From positions 62,001 to 126,000 of the forward strand of contig CAJTFL010000007.1 in assembly GCA_910575565.1 (NCBI GenBank): a stretch of DNA of 64,000 bases. The letters run 5' to 3'. Positions 35,067-43,517 of this stretch are shown here, in pieces. The notes below the pieces were generated by a model, which had not been told where the DNA came from, did not search any database, and was given only the letters and a program-made list of their open reading frames with translations. A program made the translations under genes and the position numbers. This DNA comes from Lachnospiraceae bacterium (GTDB lineage Bacteria; Bacillota; Clostridia; Lachnospirales; Lachnospiraceae). Numbering within the stretch: position 1 is the stretch's first letter; every line of letters begins with the position of its first letter.

Positions 35067-35079
35067 GAGGGATTGCTAA
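35053..35079. promoter_or_regulatory. CIRCE operator (HrcA binding site)
   Basis: TTAGCACTC (35053-35061), nine bases, GATTGCTAA (35071-35079). The consensus is TTAGCACTC-N9-GAGTGCTAA, so only one position differs. It overlaps the hsp20 -35, as expected for repression by HrcA at normal temperature. Confidence 0.93.
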
Positions 35080-35193
35080 TAATTTTTGTGAAAAATCTGT
35101 GAACTTTTTTCGTGAGCAATCAGAACCAGGCCATAGGCCCAAGGGACAGGATGAATCTATAAGGATTTTCATCCTATCCATGGCCTCACTCCT

Positions 35194-35889
35194 TTATTCA
35201 TCGTGCATCAGCGAACGAAACCGTTCCAAATCCGCCTTTGTCGTAATCTTAAAATTCCCCTCATCCCCAGGAATCATCACCACATCCAGCCCGGCCATCA
35301 CCGCCGGTTCGGCGGAACCGTTAATGGTTAAAATCTTATCCGGAAGCAAAGCACGGTTCGCCGCTTCATACACGCCTAAGCGAAAAACCTCCGGGGCCTG
35401 CCCGGCAAAAATCTCGCTGCGATTTAACAGCCCGGAAACCGTTTTGCCGTCCCTGCTGGAATAAACCGTGTCCTTCATCGGAAGCACCGGCATCAATCCG
35501 TCGTGCCCTTTTACCTCTGAAAGGCAATCCGTAATCTGCTTTTCCGAAAGGAGAGGGCGGGCAGCATCGTGGATGAACACGTAATCCAAAGAAGACGCGT
35601 ATTTTTTGATCCCTTCCAGGCCGTGAAGAATGGAAAGCTGGCGGTTTTTCCCGGGAAGGGAGAAACCTTTAAACTTTTTTTCCGGATCCGCTTCCTTAAG
35701 CCATTGCCGGATAGGCTCCTGCCATGGAGAATCTGCCACAATCTGGATGGCGTCAACCAGGTGATGCTGTGATAATGTGCGGATGGAATAGGAAATAATT
35801 GGTTTTGTTCCTACCTGAAGGTACTGCTTTGGGGTATCTGACCCTAGCCTAAGGCCAGTGCCGCCGGATAAAATTAGTGCGATGTTCAT
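35194..35889 (-). CDS. IspD/TarI-family cytidylyltransferase
   Basis: A 231-residue enzyme that would transfer CMP from CTP to a sugar-alcohol phosphate. The P-loop-like opening is ALILSGGTGLRLGSDTPKQY (with GGxGxR and the KQY lysine), HDAARPL is the metal/substrate block, and the KITTKADLERF end is typical of the family. In this setting the TarI role (CDP-ribitol or a related CDP-polyol for a surface polymer) is more likely than IspD of isoprenoid synthesis; family resemblance alone cannot separate them. ATG 35889 has only a distant GGAG. It is the last gene of the glycan cluster and the only intact IspD-like copy in it. Confidence 0.88.
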   Translation of the reverse strand: MNIALILSGGTGLRLGSDTPKQYLQVGTKPIISYSIRTLSQHHLVDAIQIVADSPWQEPIRQWLKEADPEKKFKGFSLPGKNRQLSILHGLEGIKKYASSLDYVFIHDAARPLLSEKQITDCLSEVKGHDGLMPVLPMKDTVYSSRDGKTVSGLLNRSEIFAGQAPEVFRLGVYEAANRALLPDKILTINGSAEPAVMAGLDVVMIPGDEGNFKITTKADLERFRSLMHDE

Positions 35890-36106
35890 ATGTTTTACTT
35901 TATACTCCTTTGATTTGCATTTTGGATGTGGTGTGGTGAGGGGATTATGGCGCTCTGACTTGAGGGCGCAGTGCAGCTCGATTCCGCTTCGCTCCATCTC
36001 GCTCATGAGCCTTTGACCCTATAGAAAAGACCTCGCTAAGTGGCCAGGTATATATTCTCACTAGACTCGTGGAATACCTCGTCAAGTGTTCATATTATAC
36101 CACAAA

Positions 36107-36137
36107 AATACCTTTCGGGAAAGTCCTGAAAGGTATT
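36107..36137 (-). terminator. Rho-independent terminator after the RPE-like gene
   Basis: AATACCTTTC (36107-36116) and GAAAGGTATT (36128-36137) form a 10-bp stem; on the minus strand TATTTTTG follows. It ends the main glycan transcript about 100 bp after the epimerase stop. TATAAT lies just beyond it and may start a separate transcript for the IspD-like gene. The rest of 35890-36233 shows nothing further. Confidence 0.8.
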
Positions 36138-36233
36138 GGCGGATCGATTCAATTAATAATATGCAAACCAGCCTTAATGCATCCGGCTTTATCTTTACTG
36201 AACAAGCCAATTCAAACATCTGCATCTAACGGA

Positions 36234-36896
36234 TTAAAATTTCAATTCCCGAATATTTTGCAGCGTCTCTCCATAAGCCTTTCCACGGCCAAATAACAGC
36301 GTGGTTCCCAGCACGAAACCTTTAACGCCTTTAGGCGCATATTCCAGGATCTTGTCCGCGCTGCAGGCGCCGTCCCAGTAAATCTCAAAATCCATGTCTT
36401 CTTTAATTGAAAGCAGCTTGGTAATCTTTTTGCCAACGTAGGGAAGGTACATCTGGCCTGCATTTCCTGGGTTTACGGACATGACCAGAACCTTTTTTAC
36501 GATACGCAGCATTTCCAGCACCGTTTCCACGGAAGTCCCGGGATTGATGGCGATGCCGGGGATCATCTCCGCATTGATTACCTTCTGCAAGGTGGTGGAA
36601 GGGTGGTACTCTGCCTCCGGGTGAATGTATACGGTGTCGCCTTTGCGAAGATTATGCAGGAATAAATCGATGCAGTTGTTCGGGTGCTCGATCATTAAGT
36701 GCACATCCAAAGGTTTCCCCGTTGTCGCCGCTATGTAACGCATATCATTTAAAGACATGGCAAAGTTTGGGACGTATCGTCCGTCCATAATGTCAATATG
36801 GAAGGAATCAATGCCCCCTGCCTCCAAATCCTTCACTTCTTTTTCCAGATTGCCGTAATTGGCGCACATCATTGATGCAGTTAATTCAAAATCCAT
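36234..36896 (-). CDS. Ribulose-phosphate 3-epimerase family protein
   Basis: A 220-residue TIM-barrel sugar-phosphate epimerase. Family blocks are present: SMMCANYGNL, FHIDIMDGRYVPNF (metal His and Asp), LDVHLMIEHP, VMSVNPGNAGQ and YWDGACSADK with the second catalytic Asp. The last block differs from the usual DGGI of true Rpe, so a specialised relative (allulose- or ribulose-phosphate epimerase) is likely. In a cluster with an IspD/TarI-like enzyme it could supply a pentulose phosphate for a CDP-polyol. ATG 36896 has GAAAGG upstream; a longer frame to 37016 would overlap the upstream gene. Confidence 0.85.
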   Translation of the reverse strand: MDFELTASMMCANYGNLEKEVKDLEAGGIDSFHIDIMDGRYVPNFAMSLNDMRYIAATTGKPLDVHLMIEHPNNCIDLFLHNLRKGDTVYIHPEAEYHPSTTLQKVINAEMIPGIAINPGTSVETVLEMLRIVKKVLVMSVNPGNAGQMYLPYVGKKITKLLSIKEDMDFEIYWDGACSADKILEYAPKGVKGFVLGTTLLFGRGKAYGETLQNIRELKF

Positions 36897-36997
36897 GATA
36901 TTGCCAGCCTTTCTATCTTTTCTGTGTAACGATTCACTATTCATTAACAAAAATCTATTAAAAATCGCCAGCGCAAAAACACAAAACGCGCCGTCCG

Positions 36998-38071
36998 TCA
37001 AACCAGGAACCTGCACCCGGTATGCACGATGTTTAAACGGTTTTGATTATGCAGAAAATACAAGGTTTCCAAGGTCTCCCCCATATAGCCAATATACCGA
37101 TCCTTCCTCTCCCAACCTTTAGGGATACTAAGCTGTTCAATCCGTTCTAAGATGGGAAAGAGCCAGCTGCAGTAAGCATTAAGCACCTTTTCCCGAGCCA
37201 GGATAATATTATAATTATAAAAATATTGCTGATGAAGTATAGACGGAAATGCTTTTGCATATTCTGGCTGCAGCTCCTTTAACGCAGCAAGGAGAGCCTC
37301 CCAATCCACCTCTGCCAGATACCGCTTATGATGTTCTTCGATATTCGGCTCATAAGGCATGGGGTAAGGCAATACCACATCCACATTATTGCTTTCCAGC
37401 CGCAGAAGATCATCCTCTGACAGTTCCAGTATGCGGCGGTAATGGGATAGGCCATAATAGGCATTTCCAAAAACATTCAAATGATTTTTCCAAATCCAAT
37501 ACAGCGCAGTCAATTCTGAATAGTTTACGTTCTTAACAGAAATATTCATGCCGTCACTGTCCAAAAGCTCCGCAGCCCGCTCCCTGCAAAGGGCAGCGCC
37601 TACCTGGACAGGGGTAATCCACGGCGGCAGCTGATAAGCCTTTGTCAATGGCTTGTCCTTGTGGAATTTCGCCATAAACATACGGACAACTGACTTTTGG
37701 CATCCCACTGGCAGGGCAGGCAGAGGCAGATATTCCTTCCCACATATGTAATGATAACTCATTAACTGCGACCAGCGGGATGAAGTCAGGCGGGCATAAT
37801 GGGAAAAGCCTTGATGTTCCAACGCCTGTTCAATTTCCTCCATTATATTCTCTGGGGTGGCAATTAAAATTTCAATCTGATCTTTTTCTTCCTGGGATAA
37901 TTGCCTGGCAAAAGCAGAAAGCTCCGTCACTGGCACGCCTTCCAAAACAGGCGGATTATTCCCCGGCTGGGATACCAGGAAACAGCGTATTTCCCTCTGC
38001 GGGTATAAATTTTTAAGGGCTTGGTATGCGCCTAAGGCAATGGCTTGGGCGCCGAAAATGATTAAATCCAT
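36998..38071 (-). CDS. DUF4422 protein with N-terminal Rossmann-like module
   Basis: A 357-residue protein. Residues 1-95 are a Rossmann-like module (MDLIIFGAQAIALGAYQALK, ending in a FSHYARL-type strand) that recurs in other proteins of this cluster. Residues about 130-350 are a DUF4422 domain, recognisable from NYSELTALYWIWKN and YGLSHYRRIL. DUF4422 proteins are found in capsule clusters and are probably glycosyltransferases; that function is inferred. AAGGAG precedes ATG 38071. It lies 65 bp after the phosphonopyruvate decarboxylase gene. Confidence 0.85.
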   Translation of the reverse strand: MDLIIFGAQAIALGAYQALKNLYPQREIRCFLVSQPGNNPPVLEGVPVTELSAFARQLSQEEKDQIEILIATPENIMEEIEQALEHQGFSHYARLTSSRWSQLMSYHYICGKEYLPLPALPVGCQKSVVRMFMAKFHKDKPLTKAYQLPPWITPVQVGAALCRERAAELLDSDGMNISVKNVNYSELTALYWIWKNHLNVFGNAYYGLSHYRRILELSEDDLLRLESNNVDVVLPYPMPYEPNIEEHHKRYLAEVDWEALLAALKELQPEYAKAFPSILHQQYFYNYNIILAREKVLNAYCSWLFPILERIEQLSIPKGWERKDRYIGYMGETLETLYFLHNQNRLNIVHTGCRFLV

Positions 38072-38136
38072 GGTTAGCTCCTTAAGGTTATTGTAAATTA
38101 TTTGGCGGTTTCTTTTTCGCCCATAAACCTTATTCC

Positions 38137-39258
38137 TTATATTCCTCCTAAATACCCCATAAACAACTTTTTATTTTCCATCGGCGTCTTCGTCGGCCTG
38201 CCTAAATCCTCCCTCGCCCCTATCGCCGCCTTCACTTCAATAAAACATAGCCCTTCCTTTTTTTTCACTTCCGCCAATATATCCTTTAACCCATTCCTAT
38301 CCTTTGCGCAGTAAACACAGGGATAACCGCACCCTTGGGCAACTTTAAACAGATCCATCCTGCCAGCCGCCGTGGGCATCCCGCCTACCGATTCATGGGC
38401 TCCATTATTTACCACCAAATGAACCAGGTTTCCAGGCGCTGCCTGAGCAATCACCGCCATGGCCCCCATATGCATTAAAGCCGCGCCGTCCCCATCGATG
38501 CACCAAACCTTCCTGTCCGGCTTTTGCAGGGCGATTCCAAGGGCAATGGAGGAACTGTGACCCATAGATCCCACAGTCAGGAAATCATATTGATGGCTCT
38601 GGCCTCCATTCTCCCGGATTTCAAATAATTCCCGGCTGGCTTTGCCCGTCGTCGTGATCACCGGATCCCCATCTGAAACCTGGGTTACACAGCGGATAAT
38701 TTCTTCCCGGGACATCTCATAATCGTTTTTAAATCCAATCCCCCCATCATCCCTCAATGCCCCTTTGCCCACAATAAAAGCAACTATTTTCCCCTTATCC
38801 AGCAATCCTTTAAATTCCGCCATTGTCCCGCGCAATTCATCTTCCGTAGTTTCCTTGCTGATGGGATAAGAAGGAATTCCCATAATATCCAGCAAGCTTT
38901 CCGTTACTTTTCCCTGGTAAATATGCTGCGGCTCATCATAGATGCCTGGCTCTCCCCGCCAGCCGATAACCAGTATCATGGGAATGCCATATACCTCTTC
39001 GTGCAAAAGGGAAGCGATTGGGTTAATGGCATTTCCTTCACCGCTGTTTTGCATATAAACCACCGGAATTTTCCCCGTTGCCAGGTGATACCCTGCGGCA
39101 ATCGCCGTGCAGTTTCCCTCATTGGCTGCGATAATATGATGCCTGGGATCCGTTCCATACGTTCTGATTAAGTATTGGCAAAGCGCCTTTAGCTGGGAAT
39201 CCGGCACGCCAGCATAAAAATCCGCCCCCATAATCTCCGCTAATTTTTCTGCCCTCAT
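38137..39258 (-). CDS. aepY: Phosphonopyruvate decarboxylase
   Basis: A 373-residue thiamine-diphosphate enzyme that decarboxylates phosphonopyruvate to phosphonoacetaldehyde, pulling the unfavourable PEP mutase reaction forward. The N-terminal half has the activating glutamate in IIAANEGNCTAIAAGYH; the C-terminal half has the TPP motif GDGAALMHMGAMAVIAQ ending at VVNNGAHES. The length and the ASLLHEEVYGIPMILVIGWRG segment are typical of AepY/Ppd rather than sulfopyruvate or acetolactate enzymes. It starts 15 bp after the PEP mutase gene, the usual pairing in phosphonate operons. Confidence 0.95.
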   Translation of the reverse strand: MRAEKLAEIMGADFYAGVPDSQLKALCQYLIRTYGTDPRHHIIAANEGNCTAIAAGYHLATGKIPVVYMQNSGEGNAINPIASLLHEEVYGIPMILVIGWRGEPGIYDEPQHIYQGKVTESLLDIMGIPSYPISKETTEDELRGTMAEFKGLLDKGKIVAFIVGKGALRDDGGIGFKNDYEMSREEIIRCVTQVSDGDPVITTTGKASRELFEIRENGGQSHQYDFLTVGSMGHSSSIALGIALQKPDRKVWCIDGDGAALMHMGAMAVIAQAAPGNLVHLVVNNGAHESVGGMPTAAGRMDLFKVAQGCGYPCVYCAKDRNGLKDILAEVKKKEGLCFIEVKAAIGAREDLGRPTKTPMENKKLFMGYLGGI

Positions 39259-39272
39259 TGTTTCCTGCCCCC

Positions 39273-40568
39273 TTACAGCTCATCAATCAGCGTAATAATC
39301 TCTTTTATCGGCAAAAGCCTGCTGTCTGCCTCCAGCGAACGGTGGTACGTTAAGATATCTTTAGCTGTCTGTTCCATTGCCGGGAACGCGCTGCGGGTAA
39401 GCTGGTTTGCGTAGATAACGATATTCACCCCATGCTTTATCAGCTCTGCCTCCGTTACCGAATTAAAGGAGGATGGTACTACTACAATCGGCGTATCCCC
39501 ATCCCTTTCGCGGTATACATCGCAAAACCGCAGAATTTCATCCGGTTCCTTTTTCCGGCTGTGGATCATGATCCCGTCCGCCCCTGCCGCCACATAGGCT
39601 CTCGCCCGCTTTAAGGCATCCTCCATTCCCTGATCCAAAATCAAGCTTTCAATCCTAGCAATAATCATAAACTCATCCGTAAGCTGGATCTGCTTCCCTG
39701 CAGCAATTTTCTCGCAAAAATGCTCTATGGAATCCTGCTCCTGCACCACTTCAGTGCCAAAAAGTGAATTTTTCTTTAAGCCCACCTTATCTTCGATAAT
39801 CACCGCCGACACGCCCATCCTCTCCAACGAACGTACCGTATAAACGAAATGCTCGGTTAAGCCGCCTGTATCGCCGTCGAAAATAATCGGCTTCGTGGTA
39901 ACTTCCATAACATCATCGATGGTCCGAAACCTTGAAGAAGCATCCACCAATTCGATATCCGGCTTTCCCTTGGCCGTAGAATCGCAGAGGGAGCTAATCC
40001 ACATGGCATCAAACTGATCCAGCGCGCCATCGCTGGACACAATGGTTTTTTCCGCAATTAAGCCCGTTAACCCGCTGTGAACCTCCAAAACCTTTACGAT
40101 AGGGCACAGCTTCAGCAGGCGCTTCAAACGCTTTCTCCGGTATTCCGGCATGCGCAGCCTTTCCCTCGCCCGCATTTCCACGCGCCGGGTATTTTCATTA
40201 TATGTACAAGGCACTTCAATCACCTGTCCGCCGTAACCTTCCAAAAGCTGCTTTACATTATCCCTAATCGCCCTCATGGGTCCATCTATCCAGTTATCCC
40301 CATGGATAACGTAATCCGGGTGAAGCTTTTCGATAATGCGGTCATACATAATTTCATCCTGCACCACCACCTCCGAAACGCCTTCAATCCCCCGGATTAA
40401 TTCCATCCGCTCTTCAAATTCCATTGCAGGGAAACGGTTAAAGCGGATCATGGCCTCATCGCCCAGAACTCCTGCAATCACCTTGCCATGCTTCATTCCC
40501 TCACGGATAATATTCAAATGGCCTTCATGGATCACATCCGTACAAAAACAGGTATATACCGTTTTCAA
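39273..40568 (-). CDS. Bifunctional cytidylyltransferase-phosphoenolpyruvate mutase
   Basis: A 431-residue fusion. Residues 1-135 are a cytidylyltransferase-like domain (TCFCTDVIHEGHLNIIREG with HxGH, then the later VIHGDNWIDGP). Residues about 145-430 are PEP mutase, with the signature EDKVGLKKNS (EDKX5NS) and metal-binding FDGDTGG. The mutase makes the carbon-phosphorus bond by converting PEP to phosphonopyruvate. The same domain order occurs in Fom1 of fosfomycin synthesis, where the first domain attaches CMP to 2-hydroxyethylphosphonate. The start is TTG 40568 with GAGGTGG upstream. Confidence 0.94.
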   Translation of the reverse strand: MKTVYTCFCTDVIHEGHLNIIREGMKHGKVIAGVLGDEAMIRFNRFPAMEFEERMELIRGIEGVSEVVVQDEIMYDRIIEKLHPDYVIHGDNWIDGPMRAIRDNVKQLLEGYGGQVIEVPCTYNENTRRVEMRARERLRMPEYRRKRLKRLLKLCPIVKVLEVHSGLTGLIAEKTIVSSDGALDQFDAMWISSLCDSTAKGKPDIELVDASSRFRTIDDVMEVTTKPIIFDGDTGGLTEHFVYTVRSLERMGVSAVIIEDKVGLKKNSLFGTEVVQEQDSIEHFCEKIAAGKQIQLTDEFMIIARIESLILDQGMEDALKRARAYVAAGADGIMIHSRKKEPDEILRFCDVYRERDGDTPIVVVPSSFNSVTEAELIKHGVNIVIYANQLTRSAFPAMEQTAKDILTYHRSLEADSRLLPIKEIITLIDEL

Positions 40569-40586
40569 AGCCTTTCCACCTCTGCA

Positions 40587-41765
40587 TTAAATATTTTTTT
40601 CGATCACCTGATGAATTAAAAATTGCGCTGCTTCTTCAATCCCATCATACTCTACCTGTTTCATCAGCGTAATGCCAAATGCCTTCCTGCATTTTTCAAT
40701 TAATTCATCCGTATAATAGAGCTTACCTTTTTCCACATTTTCAATTCCGTCCAGATAAATAGATTCCCGGTTTTTCCTGCACATATCCGCCATGGCAAAA
40801 TGCGCTTCATCAATATACGTTTTTATCCCTTCCCCCCTTCCGTCGATGATTACCGGATAGCCGCCAATCTGGCCAAATGCCCCGGGACAATGAAGCTTCA
40901 CCCGCCTGCCTTCCCTTGCCGCTGCTAAAATCCCCTGGATAATCTCAACATTACTGGAGGCATTCATCATATTTCTCTTACCATCCACCGGCATAGGAAT
41001 CTTGCATCCCTCAAAGATCTTGTCCATATCCGGTTCCAGTTTTTTCCCTTCATGGCGTATATCAATAAGCTGGCTGACTCCTTCCGTCTGCCCTTCCTTG
41101 CTAATCACCACATCATGGAAATGGCTGGTCGCGTAAGTAATGTCAATATTCCAATAATCCATTAATCCGTATGTTTTTGCCACTGCGAGCTTAATCCGGG
41201 GAATCAGGTGATTAATATTTCCGCTTCCGAAATCCGGATAAGGTTTGCCTGCGGATTTCAGCCAGGGAATCACCGCATCGGAATAAGACGTATTAATCAC
41301 AATTCCGCCGCACCCTGCCCTTTCATAAGCTTCCATAATCGTCCTTGTATACTTGATCGCCAACGGAGCCCAGATCCCATACGCCCTTACCTTAGACCAG
41401 GATATGCTCCCGTATTTTAACCCGGAATACGCCCTGCTGGAATTTACAATGATATCTGGCTGCTCATCCCGCAGGCATTCTGCCATAGAATCCACATCCT
41501 CAAAATCAACGCCACTGATAATCTTTACTTCCGCCCGGTTCTGATCCCGGATTAAGGACGCGATTTTGACAATATTTACATCCGAAACCATCTTCTCCCT
41601 GCTGCGCCCTGCGACGCAAATTTCCATCCTGCCGTCTTTAAGGGATAACAGATAATCCAAAAGGTAAAGCCCCACGCTGCCAAGCCCCATAATCATAATT
41701 TTCACGTTACGGTTAAATAAGCTGTTCCTTAATCCATTTAATTTTTCCTCTAAGGTCCTCATCAT
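40587..41765 (-). CDS. Unfamiliar NAD(P)-binding dehydrogenase in the phosphonate cluster
   Basis: A 392-residue cytosolic protein with an N-terminal Rossmann fold (KIMIMGLGSVGLYLLDYLL, GxGxxG) and a C-terminal half of about 250 residues that I cannot place; overall it is saccharopine-dehydrogenase-like. Segments IIVNSSRAYSGL and IVINTSYSDAVIPWLKS suggest a substrate pocket. ATG 41765 follows GGAG and overlaps the nucleotidyltransferase stop by 4 bp. It ends 19 bp before the PEP mutase fusion. Its position points to the step after phosphonoacetaldehyde, for which no other candidate enzyme is present. That role is inferred. Confidence 0.75.
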   Translation of the reverse strand: MMRTLEEKLNGLRNSLFNRNVKIMIMGLGSVGLYLLDYLLSLKDGRMEICVAGRSREKMVSDVNIVKIASLIRDQNRAEVKIISGVDFEDVDSMAECLRDEQPDIIVNSSRAYSGLKYGSISWSKVRAYGIWAPLAIKYTRTIMEAYERAGCGGIVINTSYSDAVIPWLKSAGKPYPDFGSGNINHLIPRIKLAVAKTYGLMDYWNIDITYATSHFHDVVISKEGQTEGVSQLIDIRHEGKKLEPDMDKIFEGCKIPMPVDGKRNMMNASSNVEIIQGILAAAREGRRVKLHCPGAFGQIGGYPVIIDGRGEGIKTYIDEAHFAMADMCRKNRESIYLDGIENVEKGKLYYTDELIEKCRKAFGITLMKQVEYDGIEEAAQFLIHQVIEKNI

Positions 41766-42523
41766 CCATCATCTCCGATTTTCCTATAATCAAAACACGT
41801 ATTGCAGTTCAGCCATTTTCGGAAAGTGACCACTTCATATTCGCCCCGTCCAAGCAGACCAAAATATTCCTGGATAAAAACAAGGTTTGTCCCCTGCCAC
41901 CGATTTTCACTAATGGATTTCATCGTCCTGCACACACGTTCCTTGCCGGTAAATTTCCAAATTTGACCCGAATTAAATATCCCTAAAAAGGGCTGATGAA
42001 CTTCCAATGCATGGTGGGCAGTGTCATAAAGATAATGGATCCCATAATGCTCATCCAGGTAAAAAGCAACTGCCTTATCCGCCCAAATGGCCTCCCGGCA
42101 GCAAGTTACCACATCCTTTGGGCAGTCAACGATTTCCTTAAAGCTTTCCCTGTCCACATACAAATCCCCTTCGGCAAACACCACCTCGTCAACATCCATA
42201 TGCTCAATTTCCTTTAACGCCAGATAAAGACTGTAGCCTGAACCGTAATCCTGGTAATGCTTATTATCAATTAAGTGAAGCCTTTCTCCAAATTCCCCAA
42301 AATACTCCCTGACCGCTGCCTGAAGCTCTTCAAACTTAAATCCGCCTACAACCAGGTAATAATCAAATTTCCCTTCCTGATGAAGCATTCGGTAAAGCAA
42401 TGTTTTTTCGATTCCACCCTCGCTGTAAAGGCATTTAAGGCAGGGATAGCCCAGAGACTTACTAAACCGGCTTGACATCCCCGCAACGGTTACTATCAGT
42501 ACCTTTCTTCTTTTTTCTTTCAC
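41762..42523 (-). CDS. LicC-like sugar/choline-phosphate nucleotidyltransferase
   Basis: A 253-residue nucleotidyltransferase-like protein. The nucleotide-binding opening is IVTVAGMSSRFSKSLGYP (a diverged GxGxR loop with Ser-Arg), the metal block is VVFAEGDLYVDRESF, and HYQDYGSGYSLYLALKEI resembles the YN-S-LYLA segment of LicC-type cytidylyltransferases. It probably activates a phosphorylated or phosphonate group with CTP. GTG 42523 is chosen: GGAG lies eight bases upstream and the start overlaps the epimerase stop (GTGA). A longer ATG frame would run inside the neighbour. Confidence 0.8.
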   Translation of the reverse strand: MKEKRRKVLIVTVAGMSSRFSKSLGYPCLKCLYSEGGIEKTLLYRMLHQEGKFDYYLVVGGFKFEELQAAVREYFGEFGERLHLIDNKHYQDYGSGYSLYLALKEIEHMDVDEVVFAEGDLYVDRESFKEIVDCPKDVVTCCREAIWADKAVAFYLDEHYGIHYLYDTAHHALEVHQPFLGIFNSGQIWKFTGKERVCRTMKSISENRWQGTNLVFIQEYFGLLGRGEYEVVTFRKWLNCNTCFDYRKIGDDG

Positions 42524-43515
42524 CCTTCCATCTCCCCTAAGCACATCCCTATTCCCTGCTCCAGCGTCACCTCCGGCTTCCATCCGGTTCTTTCCCGGAT
42601 TTTATCCGTATTTAACAGCCTTCTCTCCGGATCCGATTCCCGATAGCCGCAAAACGTAATCTTAGGATCCCCAATTCCTGCTTTCCTGGCACATAAATAC
42701 ACCAGATCAATAATCGAAATCTCCTCATCTGTCGCCACATTATACACCGATCCGTCCAAAGCCGCTTCCGACTGGATCAACGCAATCACCGCCCGGCAGC
42801 TGTCCTCATTGTGGAGAAATGTCCGCCGGTTTACCTTTGAATTTTCTAAAAGCTGAACCTCTCCCCTTTCCTTTAACTGATTTAAAATATGGGGAATGAT
42901 ATGTTTTGGGTACAGCTCATTTTTGCTGTACACATTGGCAAAGCGGATGGAACACCCCTTTATCCGTCCTTCCAGCACCGCGTCCTTCATGAAAAATTCC
43001 GTCAGCAGTTTTCCCGCCGCATAGCTGGTTCTCTGGCTGTGCTCGGCATCCGCCATGGTCACGTAATCCGACTCCGATACGCCTCTTTCCCCCCAGGAAT
43101 TCATGGAATACACTTCGGATGTTGAACAGTTAATAAAAATATCCGCCTGCACCTCCACCGCCTGCTCTAAGAAACGCTTCATCCCCAAAACATTCGTCTC
43201 AAAGGTACGGTTAATATGATAAAAATGTTCCGTATGCACCACCGCACCACAGTTAATATAGATTAACTTCCCATAGTTGTCCTTTTTTATCCTTATCTCC
43301 CGTTTAAGCATATCCATCTGCTCAATATTGTTTAAATCATATTCATAAAAACAAAACCGGCCATCCCCCAGGAGATCTTCCACCGTTTTTATCGAGGATG
43401 CAAAAAAATTATCAAACCCAATTACCGTATTCCCAGAGGAAATCAGCTTTCTTGCAAGCTCATTCCCCGTCATTCCAGCAACGCCGCTGATTACATACAG
43501 ATCACGCAGTTCCAT
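42520..43515 (-). CDS. NAD-dependent nucleotide-sugar epimerase/dehydratase
   Basis: A 331-residue extended short-chain dehydrogenase. The cofactor loop is ISGVAGMTGNELARKL (GxxGxxG), followed by the acidic residue in GFDNFFASS. The catalytic Ser is in INCSTSEVYSM and the YxxxK motif is SYAAGK. The C-terminal half binds a nucleotide sugar (RRTFLHNEDSCRAV, YNVATDEEISI). It would modify a CDP- or UDP-linked sugar for the glycan. ATG 43515 is chosen because GGGGGG lies seven bases upstream. It overlaps the next gene by 4 bp. Confidence 0.9.
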   Translation of the reverse strand: MELRDLYVISGVAGMTGNELARKLISSGNTVIGFDNFFASSIKTVEDLLGDGRFCFYEYDLNNIEQMDMLKREIRIKKDNYGKLIYINCGAVVHTEHFYHINRTFETNVLGMKRFLEQAVEVQADIFINCSTSEVYSMNSWGERGVSESDYVTMADAEHSQRTSYAAGKLLTEFFMKDAVLEGRIKGCSIRFANVYSKNELYPKHIIPHILNQLKERGEVQLLENSKVNRRTFLHNEDSCRAVIALIQSEAALDGSVYNVATDEEISIIDLVYLCARKAGIGDPKITFCGYRESDPERRLLNTDKIRERTGWKPEVTLEQGIGMCLGEMEG

Positions 43516-43517
43516 CC

